From Mesorhizobium sp. J428 (GTDB taxonomy: Bacteria > Pseudomonadota > Alphaproteobacteria > Rhizobiales > Rhizobiaceae): a stretch of 64,000 nt of DNA. Position numbers and translations under genes: made by a program. The notes under the pieces were generated by a model, which was not told the DNA's origin, searched no databases, and saw only the letters and a list, made by a program, of their open reading frames with translations. Below are positions 23,979-32,423 of this stretch, piece by piece. Position 1 is the stretch's first letter, and every line of letters begins with the position of its first letter. The stretch is from assembly GCF_024699925.1 (NCBI RefSeq), contig NZ_JAJOMX010000001.1:5122001-5186000 (forward strand). Reading direction: 5' to 3'.

Positions 23979-25589
23979 TTAGCCCTGGAGCACCCCGCCG
24001 GCATCCTCCATCGCGTCCGGCGTATCCACGTCGAGGCTCGCCGAACGGCCGAGCTCCACGTCGAGCACCTCCGCCACGCCCGCCTCGATGACGTGACGCG
24101 CGCCGGTGTCACCCTCGATGCGCGCAACCTCCGCGAACACGGCACGCGGCAGGATCACGGGATTGCCACGCTTGCCCTCATGCGTCGCGCGCACGATCGC
24201 GCGACCGCCGGAGCGGCGGAAGGCGTCTATCAGTCGGTCGAGGTCCCCCGCCTCGATCTCGGGCATATCGGCGAGCAGGATCAGCGCGCCGGCAGCTTCG
24301 TCAGGCAGCGCGGCGATGCCCGCCTTGAGCGAACTCGCCAGGCCTGTGACGAAATCCGGATTCGTCGTGAAGGTGACGCCAAGGCCGTCGAGCGCGGCGC
24401 GCACCCGTTCGGCCTGGTGCCCGGTGACGACCGTCACACCGGCGACCTCGGTCGCCAGCGCGCCCTCGGCGACGCGCCGCACCAGCGGCTCGCCATGGAA
24501 AAGGGCAAGCAGCTTGTTCGGCCCGCCCATGCGGCTCGATCGTCCCGCGGCCAACACGACCGCATACACGGTCGCCTGCGCCGTCGGCGTCGGGCGCTCG
24601 CGCGGCTCGGGCCGGGTGGGGATTTCCATCAGCAGCCCTCCTACCCCCATGCCGGCGATCTCGTCCGCCGTCACGTCGAGGCCGGCCATCAGGCGGTCGA
24701 GCACCCAGTCGAAGCCGTTCTCCTTCGGGCTGCGCGCACAGCCGGGCGCGCCGAGCACCGGCTTGCCGCCCAGCCGCCCGAGCACCAGCAGATTGCCCGG
24801 ATCGACCGGCATGCCGGCGGCCAGCACCTCGCCGCCGGCTGCACGGATCGCGGCGGGAATCACGTCGTTCGGATCGCACATTGCCGACGCGCCGAAGATC
24901 AGCAGCATGTCCGACTGCGCGGCCATGGCCGCGATCGCAGGCTCCAGCGCCTCCTCGCGATGAGCCACGCGCTCCTCGCCAATGATATGGCTGCCGGACC
25001 GGGCAAGCCGCGCGGCGGTGACTCGCGCCGTCTTGTCCATGACGCTCGGCTTCAGCGTCGGCAGCACGGTCTGGATCAGGCCGACGCGTCTCGCGGCAAA
25101 GGGGTGGACGTCGAAGGCAGGCCGGCCCTGGGCAAGCAGTTCCAGCGCGGCAAGCACCCTGCCCGGCACGGCGAACGGGATGATCTTGACCGTCGCCACC
25201 ATCTGGCCGGCCTCGACCGCGGCGTGGTCGGGCACCGTGGCAATCGTCACTGCCGGGTCGACCCGGTTGATCGCGTCGATCAGCGCCCTGTCCACCGTAA
25301 AGACGCCGGCGACCTCGGCATGCAGGTTGACGCGTCCCGTCGCCGGCGGCTTTGGCGCGATCCCGGTAAACGCCAGCGCCGTCGCGACCCGCAGTGCCGC
25401 CTCGTCCTCCGCCACGTCGTCCGGGTCGAGCACGGCAGCGATCACCTCCGTCAGGCCCGCCGCGCGCAGTGCTGCGACGTCGTCACTCGTCAGGCGGCGG
25501 CTCTTGCGCAGCCTGACGTCGCCGACGCTGGTCGCATGCGCCAGGATGGCGCCTTCCGCCTCGCCCAGCGCGATCGGCCCGAACCTCAC
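23979..25589 (-). CDS. molybdopterin-binding / MobA-like nucleotidyltransferase fusion
   Basis: 536-residue two-domain protein. Residues about 1-340 resemble molybdopterin-binding MoeA/MogA-type domains (RKSRRLTSDDVAALRAAGL, LLIFGASAMCDPNDVIPAA, APGCARSPKENGFDWVLDRL). Residues about 345-536 are an NTP-transferase domain of the MobA/MocA type (VVLAAGRSSRMGGPNKLLA, NPDFVTGLASSLKAGIAAL, LLADMPEIEAGDLDRLI). It probably attaches a nucleotide, plausibly CMP, to molybdopterin for xanthine-oxidase-family hydroxylases. GTG at 25589 overlaps the XdhC stop as GTGA. It is the last gene of the leftward maturation set. Confidence 0.88.
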   Translation of the reverse strand: MRFGPIALGEAEGAILAHATSVGDVRLRKSRRLTSDDVAALRAAGLTEVIAAVLDPDDVAEDEAALRVATALAFTGIAPKPPATGRVNLHAEVAGVFTVDRALIDAINRVDPAVTIATVPDHAAVEAGQMVATVKIIPFAVPGRVLAALELLAQGRPAFDVHPFAARRVGLIQTVLPTLKPSVMDKTARVTAARLARSGSHIIGEERVAHREEALEPAIAAMAAQSDMLLIFGASAMCDPNDVIPAAIRAAGGEVLAAGMPVDPGNLLVLGRLGGKPVLGAPGCARSPKENGFDWVLDRLMAGLDVTADEIAGMGVGGLLMEIPTRPEPRERPTPTAQATVYAVVLAAGRSSRMGGPNKLLALFHGEPLVRRVAEGALATEVAGVTVVTGHQAERVRAALDGLGVTFTTNPDFVTGLASSLKAGIAALPDEAAGALILLADMPEIEAGDLDRLIDAFRRSGGRAIVRATHEGKRGNPVILPRAVFAEVARIEGDTGARHVIEAGVAEVLDVELGRSASLDVDTPDAMEDAGGVLQG

Positions 25590-26287
25590 GCAGCACCTCT
25601 GCCCGCGAGGCCCCGCGAGCGGAACGCGCCGATGATCTGCGCCAGCACGGCGACCGCGATCTCGGCCGGGCTCGCCGCACCTATGTCGAGGCCGATCGGC
25701 GCCTTGACACGCGCGATCTGCGCCTCGCTTGCACCGAGTGCGGCCAGCCGCTCGACCCGCTTCGCATGTGTCTTGCGGCTGCCGAGCGCCCCGACATAGA
25801 AGCAACCCGCGTCGAGCGCGGCCTTCAGCGCGAAATCGTCGATCTTGGGATCGTGCGTCACCGCGGCCAGCGCGCAATAGGCGTCGAGCGGTCGCTCCTT
25901 CAGCACCGTCTCCGGCCAGTCTGCGAAGAGCGTGACACCTTCGAAGCGCTCGGGCGTCGCAAACGCCGTGCGCGGGTCGATCACCTCCAGGTCGTAGCCG
26001 GCGAGGCGCGCCATCGGCGCCAGCGCCTGGCTGATATGCACGGCGCCGATGACGACGATGCGCGGCGGCGGCAGGTGTGCGTTCAGGAACCAGCTCCTGC
26101 CGTCGGCTTCGACGGTTCCCGAAACGCCGGAGCGGAAGGTCTTGGCGATCGCCGACGACAGCTCGCCCGCCACCTCCTCGCCTTCGTGGATCACCCGGGC
26201 GGAACCGTCGGCGAGATCGGTGAGCAGGATCGCAGCGCGGCGCGCCGCGCGAGCCTCGTTCAACTCGCGGAGGGTCTTGAGGTCCAT
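25586..26287 (-). CDS. XdhC/CoxF-family protein, C-terminal (Rossmann) half
   Basis: 233 residues carrying the XdhC Rossmann domain: PRIVVIGAVHISQALAPMA at about residue 75, VIDPRTAFATPERF, VTHDPKIDDFALKAAL, YVGALGSRKTHAKR and a GLDIGAASPAEIAVAVLAQI end. These proteins load or sulfurate the Mo cofactor for xanthine-dehydrogenase-type enzymes. The N-terminal CoxI part is on the separate upstream gene, so XdhC is split in two. ATG at 26287 lies three bases after the stop of the N-terminal half, supporting co-translation. Confidence 0.9.
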   Translation of the reverse strand: MDLKTLRELNEARAARRAAILLTDLADGSARVIHEGEEVAGELSSAIAKTFRSGVSGTVEADGRSWFLNAHLPPPRIVVIGAVHISQALAPMARLAGYDLEVIDPRTAFATPERFEGVTLFADWPETVLKERPLDAYCALAAVTHDPKIDDFALKAALDAGCFYVGALGSRKTHAKRVERLAALGASEAQIARVKAPIGLDIGAASPAEIAVAVLAQIIGAFRSRGLAGRGAA

Positions 26288-26290
26288 CGC

Positions 26291-26629
26291 TCAGGCCAGC
26301 CGCTCGACATAGACCTTGATCCGGCCGCCGCAGGAGAGCCCGACCCGCCAGGCGGTCTCGTCCGCAACGCCGAATTCAAGCATTCTTGGGCTTCCCGAAC
26401 CGATCACGTCGACCGCCTCGGCCACGACCGCGCCCTCGACGCAGCCGCCCGACACCGAGCCGTGGAAATTGCCGTCGGCGTCAATGACGAGATGGCTGCC
26501 GACCGGACGCGGCGCCGAGCCCCAGGTCTCCACCACCGTGGCGAGCGCCACGTCGCGGCCCGCCGCCTTCCAGCGTTCCGCGATCGCCAGAGGATCGAGG
26601 TTGGCTTCAGGGGTCGATGCGATGTCCAT
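26291..26629 (-). CDS. XdhC/CoxI-family protein, N-terminal half
   Basis: 112 residues matching the short XdhC_CoxI N-terminal domain: ALATVVETWGSAPRPVGSHL, HGSVSGGCVEGAVVAEA, and the cysteine in GLSCGGRIKVYVERL. The cysteines of SGGCVE and LSCGG are the conserved pair implicated in cofactor handling. ATG at 26629 follows GGGAGG by about eight bases; the longer open frame upstream adds an unrelated lead. It lies between the vWA gene and the Rossmann half. Confidence 0.9.
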   Translation of the reverse strand: MDIASTPEANLDPLAIAERWKAAGRDVALATVVETWGSAPRPVGSHLVIDADGNFHGSVSGGCVEGAVVAEAVDVIGSGSPRMLEFGVADETAWRVGLSCGGRIKVYVERLA

Positions 26630-26652
26630 GGCATGCTCCTCCCGTCGTTCGT

Positions 26653-27909
26653 TCACGCCGCCTGCCTGTTGGCGGCGGCGAGCCATCGTTTCGGATCGGC
26701 CTCGCGCGGCCGGCTGTCCGACAGCGAGGCGCAGAGGTCAGATAGCGCATTCAGCGTATGAACGGCGCGGAACTCATCGACATGCGGCAGCATGGCCCTC
26801 ACGCCCCTCGCCCGCGCCTCGAACCCGTCGAAGCGCAGCAGCGGGTTCAGCCAGATCAGCCGTCGGCAGCTCTTGTGCAGCCGATCCATCTCGACGCCCA
26901 GCATCTCGACATCGTCGCGTTCTAGCCCGTCGGTGATCAGCAGAACCACCGCGCCCTGCGACAGCACACGCCGCGACCACAGCCGGTTGAACTCGGCGAG
27001 CGTCTCGCCGATACGCGTCCCGCCCGACCAGTCGCGCACGCTCGCCGCGGCATCCGCCAGTGCCTGGTCCGGGTCGCGGTTGCGCAATTGCCTGGTCAGG
27101 TTCGTCAGCCGCGTGCCGAATGCAAAAGTGTGGACCCGTCGCCGCTTCTCCAGCAGTGCATGAAGAAAATGCAGGAAGATTCTGGAATACCGGCTCATCG
27201 AGCCGGAAATGTCGGCCAGCACCACCAGCGGCGGATGGATCTCGCGCGCTTCGCGGAACTTCGGCAGGATCAGGTCGCCGCCAGTCCGCAGCGCCGACCG
27301 CATGGTGGCGCGTGGATCGACCCGGCTGCCGCGCGGATCGGGCCGGAAACGCCGCGTCTTTACCAGGTCGAAGGGCAGCCTGAGGTTTGCGATGGCCCGT
27401 TTGGCCGCGTCGAGTTCCTGCGCGTTCATCTGCGCGAAGTCCTTGGCGCGCAGGATCTCGTTGCCCGACACGGTCAGCCGCGCATCGATCTCCACTTCCG
27501 GCACCTCTTCCGGCTGCTGCCGCTTGCGGTGGCCCTCGAACATCGCGTCGCCGACCCTCGTCTCGGCCGCGCGCGGCTTCTCCTTCTGGCGCGTCTCGGG
27601 CGCCACCGGCGAGAACATCGCCAGCATCTTCTCGATTAGCTCGCGCGACTTCCAGAACAGCCGGAACGCCTCGTCGAACACCGGGTGGTCCTCGTGGCGG
27701 GTGACGAGCACGGCGTGCAGCGTCCAGTAGAAGTCGTCGCGGGTGCCGATGCCGGTCGTGATCACCGCATCGATCGCGTCGACCACAGAGGCCGGACCAA
27801 CGCGCATGCCGGCCTTGCGCAACGCACGGGCGAAATAGACGATGTTGTCGGCGATGCGGCCGTCGGCTACCGCTTCCTTCGGCGTGTTCGGCGAAGAGAA
27901 GGTGCCCAT
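26653..27909 (-). CDS. coxE: von Willebrand factor A domain protein CoxE
   Basis: 418-residue cytosolic vWA protein of the CoxE type. An N-terminal helical region (NIVYFARALRKAGMRVGPAS) precedes the vWA domain, whose MIDAS motif is VVLADISGSMSRYS, with the later FGTRLTNLTRQLR, DWSGGTRIGETLAEFN and LLITDGLERDD. It partners with a MoxR-type AAA ATPase (next gene upstream) as a chelatase-like pair that inserts metal or sulfur into a molybdenum hydroxylase. ATG at 27909 is chosen; a longer frame upstream is antisense-like. Gap to the ATPase gene is 11 bases. Confidence 0.92.
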   Translation of the reverse strand: MGTFSSPNTPKEAVADGRIADNIVYFARALRKAGMRVGPASVVDAIDAVITTGIGTRDDFYWTLHAVLVTRHEDHPVFDEAFRLFWKSRELIEKMLAMFSPVAPETRQKEKPRAAETRVGDAMFEGHRKRQQPEEVPEVEIDARLTVSGNEILRAKDFAQMNAQELDAAKRAIANLRLPFDLVKTRRFRPDPRGSRVDPRATMRSALRTGGDLILPKFREAREIHPPLVVLADISGSMSRYSRIFLHFLHALLEKRRRVHTFAFGTRLTNLTRQLRNRDPDQALADAAASVRDWSGGTRIGETLAEFNRLWSRRVLSQGAVVLLITDGLERDDVEMLGVEMDRLHKSCRRLIWLNPLLRFDGFEARARGVRAMLPHVDEFRAVHTLNALSDLCASLSDSRPREADPKRWLAAANRQAA

Positions 27910-27920
27910 CGCCACGACGG

Positions 27921-28853
27921 CTACTCCGCCGCCGCCGAAAGCTCCGCCTTGACCTCCTTGAGGATGCGGCGGCCTTCGCCCTGCTCGATGCGTGCGATGT
28001 CGTCCTGATATTTGAGCAGCACGCCGATCGTATCCGACACGGTTTCGGGATCGAGCGCCACCTTGTCGAGTTCGTTGAGCGCGCCGGCCCAGTCGATCGT
28101 CTCGGCCACGCCCGGCGCCTTGAACAGGTCGATCTGGCGCAGCTTCTGGATGAAGCGGACGACCTCTTCGGAAAGCCTCCGGTTCGCCTGCGGCACCTTG
28201 CGCCTGACGATCTCCAGCTCGCGCTCGGCATTCGGATAGTCGACCCAGTGATACAGGCAGCGCCGCTTCAGCGCGTCGTGAATCTCGCGCGTGCGATTGG
28301 TGGTGATGATGACGATCGGCGGCTCCTCCGCTCTGATCGTACCGAGTTCGGGCACCGTCACCTGGAAATCCGACAGGATCTCGAGCAGGAAGGCCTCGAA
28401 GGCCTCGTCGGTGCGGTCGAGCTCGTCGATCAGGAAGACCGGAGCCGCTCCCTTGGTGCCGCTCAGCGCGTCGAGCACCGGCCGGCGGATGAGATACTTG
28501 TCCGAGAACACGTTGCGCTCGATCAGATCCCGGTCCGTCTGGCCGGCCGCCTCGTCCATGCGGATCTCTATCATCTGCGCGGCATAGTTCCACTCATAGA
28601 CCGCGGATGACACGTCGAGGCCCTCGTAGCACTGCAGCCGGATCAGCCGGCGGCCGAGCGAGGCGGCGAGCACCTTGGCGATCTCGGTCTTGCCGACTCC
28701 GGCCTCGCCCTCGAGGAACAGCGGCCGCTTCATGCGCAGGCTGAGGAACAGCACGGTTGCAAGCGCCCGGTCGGCTACGTAATCGGCCGCGCGCAGCATC
28801 TCCAGCGTTTCGTCGATGGACTGGGGAACGCCCCGGGGGTTGAGATCTGCCAT
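27921..28853 (-). CDS. coxD: MoxR-family AAA ATPase CoxD
   Basis: 310 residues. Walker A GEAGVGKTEIAKVLAASLG at about residue 48, Walker B VFLIDELDRTDEAFEAFL, sensor 1 in IVIITTNRTREIHDALKRR. The short EWNYAAQMIEIRM insert is typical of CoxD-like MoxR proteins. Works with the vWA protein encoded immediately downstream. It opens the leftward set coxD-coxE-xdhC(N)-xdhC(C)-Mo nucleotidyltransferase. No hydroxylase structural genes (large, medium, small) are in the window, so its target enzyme is encoded elsewhere. Confidence 0.93.
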   Translation of the reverse strand: MADLNPRGVPQSIDETLEMLRAADYVADRALATVLFLSLRMKRPLFLEGEAGVGKTEIAKVLAASLGRRLIRLQCYEGLDVSSAVYEWNYAAQMIEIRMDEAAGQTDRDLIERNVFSDKYLIRRPVLDALSGTKGAAPVFLIDELDRTDEAFEAFLLEILSDFQVTVPELGTIRAEEPPIVIITTNRTREIHDALKRRCLYHWVDYPNAERELEIVRRKVPQANRRLSEEVVRFIQKLRQIDLFKAPGVAETIDWAGALNELDKVALDPETVSDTIGVLLKYQDDIARIEQGEGRRILKEVKAELSAAAE

Positions 28854-28891
28854 GGTGCGTTTTCCGTCCGGCGGGCCCGGCGCGATATTCC

Positions 28892-29386
28892 CTAGAGGAC
28901 GCGGTAGGCGCGATTGAAATAGGTCAGCGGTTCGAGGCTATCGCCGATGCGCACCCCTGTCACCTTGCCATAAAGCACACGATGGGTCGCCATGTCGGTC
29001 GTCTCGATGATCTCGCAGTCGAGGCTCATCATCGAATCGATGAGCACCGGCGCACCTGTCGACAGCCTGGTCCACTCGCCCTTGGCGAATCGCTCCTCCT
29101 GCGTGAGCCCGGTGAGACCGGAAAACGCGTTCGCCAGCTCCTGATGCTGGCCTGCCAGTGTGTTGAGCGCGAAGACGCCATTGTCCCAGAACACGGAGTT
29201 CGAGACGTTCTCGCGGTTGATGCAGGCGAGGATCGTCGGCGGGTGATCGGAAACCGAGCAGGTCGCGATGATCGTGGTGCCGCGCCGGCCCGCCGGCCCG
29301 TCGGTGGTCAGCACATGCACGGCACCCGCGAAGCGGGCCATGGCATCGCGATAGGTCTGCGGATCGATGTCGCTTTTCTTCAGCAC
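28892..29386 (-). CDS. flavin reductase family protein
   Basis: 164 residues with the flavin-reductase (HpaC-like) split-barrel features: RDAMARFAGAVHVLTTDGPA, GRRGTTIIATCSVSDHPPTI, CINRENVSNSVFWDNGVFAL, and YFNRAYRVL at the end. It would supply reduced FMN/FAD to a two-component oxygenase or bind flavin itself. The GTG at 29386 was chosen because a good promoter (29411-29438) ends just before it; an ATG at 29461 would lie upstream of that promoter. The start is therefore uncertain by 25 codons. It is leftward and divergent from the binding-protein gene. Confidence 0.82.
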   Translation of the reverse strand: MLKKSDIDPQTYRDAMARFAGAVHVLTTDGPAGRRGTTIIATCSVSDHPPTILACINRENVSNSVFWDNGVFALNTLAGQHQELANAFSGLTGLTQEERFAKGEWTRLSTGAPVLIDSMMSLDCEIIETTDMATHRVLYGKVTGVRIGDSLEPLTYFNRAYRVL

Positions 29387-29410
29387 GGCGGGATATCCGG
29401 TTTCGCCATC

Positions 29411-29438
29411 AATATAAGCTCGGGACAGCGTCCCACAA
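29411..29438 (-). promoter_or_regulatory. putative sigma-70 promoter for the flavin reductase gene
   Basis: On the minus strand TTGTGG (29438-29433) and TATATT (29416-29411) are separated by 16 bases, close to the sigma-70 consensus in an otherwise GC-rich region. It would start transcription roughly 20 bases before the GTG at 29386. Confidence 0.35.
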
Positions 29439-29542
29439 GCGGCCAGCACAGCCCCTGCCATGTTGCCTAGTCCCGGCTGTGCCGCTACGAGATTGCGCGT
29501 CACGTGCCGGGCAATGCCGCCGCGGCCATAGTCCCGGGAACG

Positions 29543-30610
29543 ATGCGCCCTGCCCTGATCATCGCCGCCAGCCTTGCCGCAACGCTCGCCCAGGCGTCCG
29601 CGGCCGAGGTCGTGATCGGCGTGGCCGCGCCGCTGTCCGGCCCGTCTGCCATGCTCGGCGAACAGGTCCGGCAGGGAGCCGAAGCCGCGGCGGGAGCCGC
29701 TGGCGTCACACTCGAGATCGCCGACGACGCCTGCACCTCCGAAGGCGGCAAGACGGCGGCGCAGGCGTTCGTGGCGGCCAAGGCCGTCATCGCCACCGGC
29801 TTCCTCTGCACGGAGGCGATCGAGGCGGCGCTGCCGATCCTCAAAGAGGCCGGCATCGCCGTCGTCGCCACCGGCGTGCGCACCAACTCGCTGACCGACC
29901 GAAGGGCAAAGACCGGCTGGCCCGTCGTGCGCTTTGCACCGCGCGCCGACGACGAGGTCGAGGCGGCCGCCTCCATCCTGGGCCACGCCTGGCGCGGGGA
30001 GCTCTTCGCCATCGTCGACGACGGCACCATCTATTCGCGCGAGCTGGCGGAAGGCCTCCGCCTCTCCTTCGAGCAATCCGGCATCAAGGCGGCCTTCATC
30101 GACACCTTGCGTCCGCAGCTCGACAACCAGATCGGCCTTGCCGGGCGGCTGCGGAAGTCGGGCGCCACGCATGTTTTCGTGGCGGGTGACCGGCCCGATG
30201 TCGCCATCCTCGGCCGCGACGCGGCCCAGATCGGCTATCAGGTCACCATCGCCGGCGGCGAGGTGTTGCGCGCTGCGTCGGAGGGCATCGACCTCGCTCC
30301 CGGCACGCTGATGATCGGCCTGCCGGAATGGTCAGAGATCGCCGATCCCGCCGTGGTTGCGCGCCTGCGCGACGGCAAGGTCGAGCCGGACGGCTATGTC
30401 CTGCCTGCTTATGCCAGCGTCGAGATCGCGGCTCAGGCGGCAAAAGCCGTGCTTGCAGGCGGCTCGAATATGCTCTCGGCGCTGGAAGGGCAGGAATTCT
30501 CGACCATCTTCGGTCCCGTCGGCTTCGACGATCACGGCGACCGGACCGACAATCCCTACCGCCTCTACAGGTATAACGGCGGCGCATTCATCGAAGTGGA
30601 CCAGCAATGA
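29543..30610 (+). CDS. orphan branched-chain-type ABC substrate-binding protein
   Basis: 355-residue periplasmic class I binding protein. Signal peptide MRPALIIAASLAATLAQASA with cleavage after ASA; mature part begins AEVVIGVAAPLSGPSAMLGE and ends NPYRLYRYNGGAFIEVDQQ, the usual end of amino-acid/amide receptors. The ATG at 29543 is preferred because it begins a proper signal peptide; a GTG at 29504 adds a weak extension. No permease or ATPase gene is nearby, so partners must be elsewhere. It overlaps the following aminopeptidase gene by ATGA, suggesting the ligand is a peptide or amide processed by that enzyme (inference). Confidence 0.88.
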   Translation: MRPALIIAASLAATLAQASAAEVVIGVAAPLSGPSAMLGEQVRQGAEAAAGAAGVTLEIADDACTSEGGKTAAQAFVAAKAVIATGFLCTEAIEAALPILKEAGIAVVATGVRTNSLTDRRAKTGWPVVRFAPRADDEVEAAASILGHAWRGELFAIVDDGTIYSRELAEGLRLSFEQSGIKAAFIDTLRPQLDNQIGLAGRLRKSGATHVFVAGDRPDVAILGRDAAQIGYQVTIAGGEVLRAASEGIDLAPGTLMIGLPEWSEIADPAVVARLRDGKVEPDGYVLPAYASVEIAAQAAKAVLAGGSNMLSALEGQEFSTIFGPVGFDDHGDRTDNPYRLYRYNGGAFIEVDQQ

Positions 30611-31620
30611 CCTTCCGCACCGGCCCGGCCAATCTCCTCACCGATGTCGCCGGCTTGCGCGTCGGCAATGCCTCCGATGCGAAGCTGAAATCCGGCGTGA
30701 CGGCGATCATCTGCGACGAGCCCGCCGTCGCCTCGGTCCAGGTGTTGGGCGGCGCGCCCGGCACGCGCGAGACCGACCTGCTGGAACCGCACAATTCGGT
30801 CGAGGCGATCAATGCGCTGGTCCTGTCGGGCGGCTCGGCCTTCGGCCTCGACGCGGCGTCCGGCGTGCAGGCAGCACTTCGCGAGCAGGGCATCGGCTTC
30901 CAGGTGCGCGACAATCGCATTCCCATCGTTCCCGCCGCCATCCTGTTCGACCTGCAGAACGGCGGCGACAAGCGCTGGGGCCGCTATCCGCCGTATCGTG
31001 AGCTCGGCTACGAGGCCGCCATGTCGGCGGCGACCAGCTTCGACCTGGGCACGGCCGGCGCCGGCGCAGGTGCCCTGTCGGCCGGTCTGAAGGGCGGGCT
31101 GGGCTCGGCCTCCACGGTGCTGCCGAACGGGGTGACGGTTGCAGCCCTTGTCGGCGCGAACCCCACCGGTTCCGTGACGGTCGGCGAGACGAAGCACTTC
31201 TGGGCCGCGCCCTTCGAGATCGGCGACGAGTTCGGCGGGCTCGGCTATCCCCACCCGCTGCCGGTGGACGCCTCCGACATGCGGATCAAGTTCCGCGAGA
31301 TGGCCAAAGCCGGGGCCAACACCACCATCGCCGTGATCGCGACGGATGCGGTTCTGTCCAAGGCCGCCGCCAAGCGGCTGGCGATCGCCGCGCATGACGG
31401 CTTCGCCCGCGCCATCTGGCCGGTGCACACACCGGTCGACGGCGACCTGATCTTTTCGCTGGCAACCGGCCGCAGCAAGGTGCCGCTCGACCATGACGGG
31501 GCGATCGACCTCTACGCCGCCGCCGGCGCTACGATGGCGCGCGCGGTCGCCCGCGCCGTCTACCTTGCGACGCCCGCCGAAAACGACCTGCTGCCGACCT
31601 GGCGAGACAAGTTCGCGTGA
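30607..31620 (+). CDS. P1-family (S58/DmpA-like) aminopeptidase/amidase
   Basis: 337-residue Ntn-type hydrolase of the DmpA group. The fold features DVAGLRVGNASDAKLKSGVT, LVLSGGSAFGLDAASGV and HTPVDGDLIFSLATG are clear. The family self-cleaves before its nucleophile. The matching site here is GANTTIAVIATDA, so cleavage between Asn238 and Thr239 would expose a Thr nucleophile. No signal peptide is present. It is coupled (ATGA) to the binding protein upstream, which may deliver its substrate, for instance an amidated or D-amino-acid compound. The function is inferred from family and neighbour. Confidence 0.88.
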   Translation: MTFRTGPANLLTDVAGLRVGNASDAKLKSGVTAIICDEPAVASVQVLGGAPGTRETDLLEPHNSVEAINALVLSGGSAFGLDAASGVQAALREQGIGFQVRDNRIPIVPAAILFDLQNGGDKRWGRYPPYRELGYEAAMSAATSFDLGTAGAGAGALSAGLKGGLGSASTVLPNGVTVAALVGANPTGSVTVGETKHFWAAPFEIGDEFGGLGYPHPLPVDASDMRIKFREMAKAGANTTIAVIATDAVLSKAAAKRLAIAAHDGFARAIWPVHTPVDGDLIFSLATGRSKVPLDHDGAIDLYAAAGATMARAVARAVYLATPAENDLLPTWRDKFA

Positions 31621-31698
31621 TCGGCGCCTTTCGTTGACGCCGGCGCAAGCTGCCCTGCGCTAGCATCGGCCACCTGAAAATCGCCAAGGAGGAGTCCG

Positions 31699-32421
31699 AT
31701 GCAGATGATCCGCCCTGTCCTTCTAGCCGTCTCTCTTCTCGCCTCGGCATCGGCCTTCGCGGGCGATACCGCGACGCCGCAGGTCATCGGCTTCTCCGCG
31801 GACGGCAAGGTGTTCGCCTTCGAGGAATACGGAATCCAGGACGGTTCGGGCTTCCCCTATGCCAACCGCTTCTACATCGACACCGCGACCGACAGCTTCG
31901 TGTCCGGCAGTCCGATCCGCGTCCGGATCGACGACGAGGCGGCCGACGTTTCCACCGCGCGCGCGCAGGCCAGGGAAAAGGGCGAGGCGATCGTGCCCGA
32001 ATCGACGCTTGCCGCGAATCCGGGCGTCACCGCCGGCTGGAACGCCGTCACCGAGCTGTCCGCCGACCCGTTCCGCATGACCGCCTATCCGCGCCCGATC
32101 TTCCCGCCGATCGATTCGCCGGTGGAGTTCCGGCTGGAGGAGATCCCGATGGTCTCCTCTGGAAGTTGCGAAGGATTGGGTGACGTCGCCGGCTTCCGCC
32201 TCCTGCGGATCGATCCGATGCCGGGCGGGCAGACGACGCTCGTTCACGAGGACACCTCGCTCCCCGCCAGCCGCAATTGCCCGCAGGGCTACCGCATCGG
32301 CGGTATCCAGACCTTCCACCCACAGAGCGGCGATCCCGTCTTCGCGGTGATGATCGCCGTGCGATCGGTCGGCTTCGAAGGTCCGGACCATCGCTGGATC
32401 GCCGTGACGGGCCGGCTCTGA
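31699..32421 (+). CDS. DUF2259 predicted secreted protein
   Basis: 240 residues. Signal peptide MQMIRPVLLAVSLLASASAF, cleavage near AFAGD. The body matches the DUF2259 family found in alphaproteobacteria: IGFSADGKVFAFEEYGIQDG, GFPYANRFYIDTATD and the late GPDHRWIAVTGRL. Two cysteines (SGSCEGL and RNCPQG) could form a disulfide. A GGAGG precedes the ATG at 31699. No function is known for the family. Followed by a membrane-protein gene three bases downstream, so the two are probably cotranscribed. Confidence 0.85.
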   Translation: MQMIRPVLLAVSLLASASAFAGDTATPQVIGFSADGKVFAFEEYGIQDGSGFPYANRFYIDTATDSFVSGSPIRVRIDDEAADVSTARAQAREKGEAIVPESTLAANPGVTAGWNAVTELSADPFRMTAYPRPIFPPIDSPVEFRLEEIPMVSSGSCEGLGDVAGFRLLRIDPMPGGQTTLVHEDTSLPASRNCPQGYRIGGIQTFHPQSGDPVFAVMIAVRSVGFEGPDHRWIAVTGRL

Positions 32422-32423
32422 GC

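Noticed and set aside
23973..25799. Open frame of 608 codons on the plus strand across the molybdenum-cofactor fusion gene
   Set aside because: Antisense shadow; the minus-strand protein has complete domains and coupling to xdhC.
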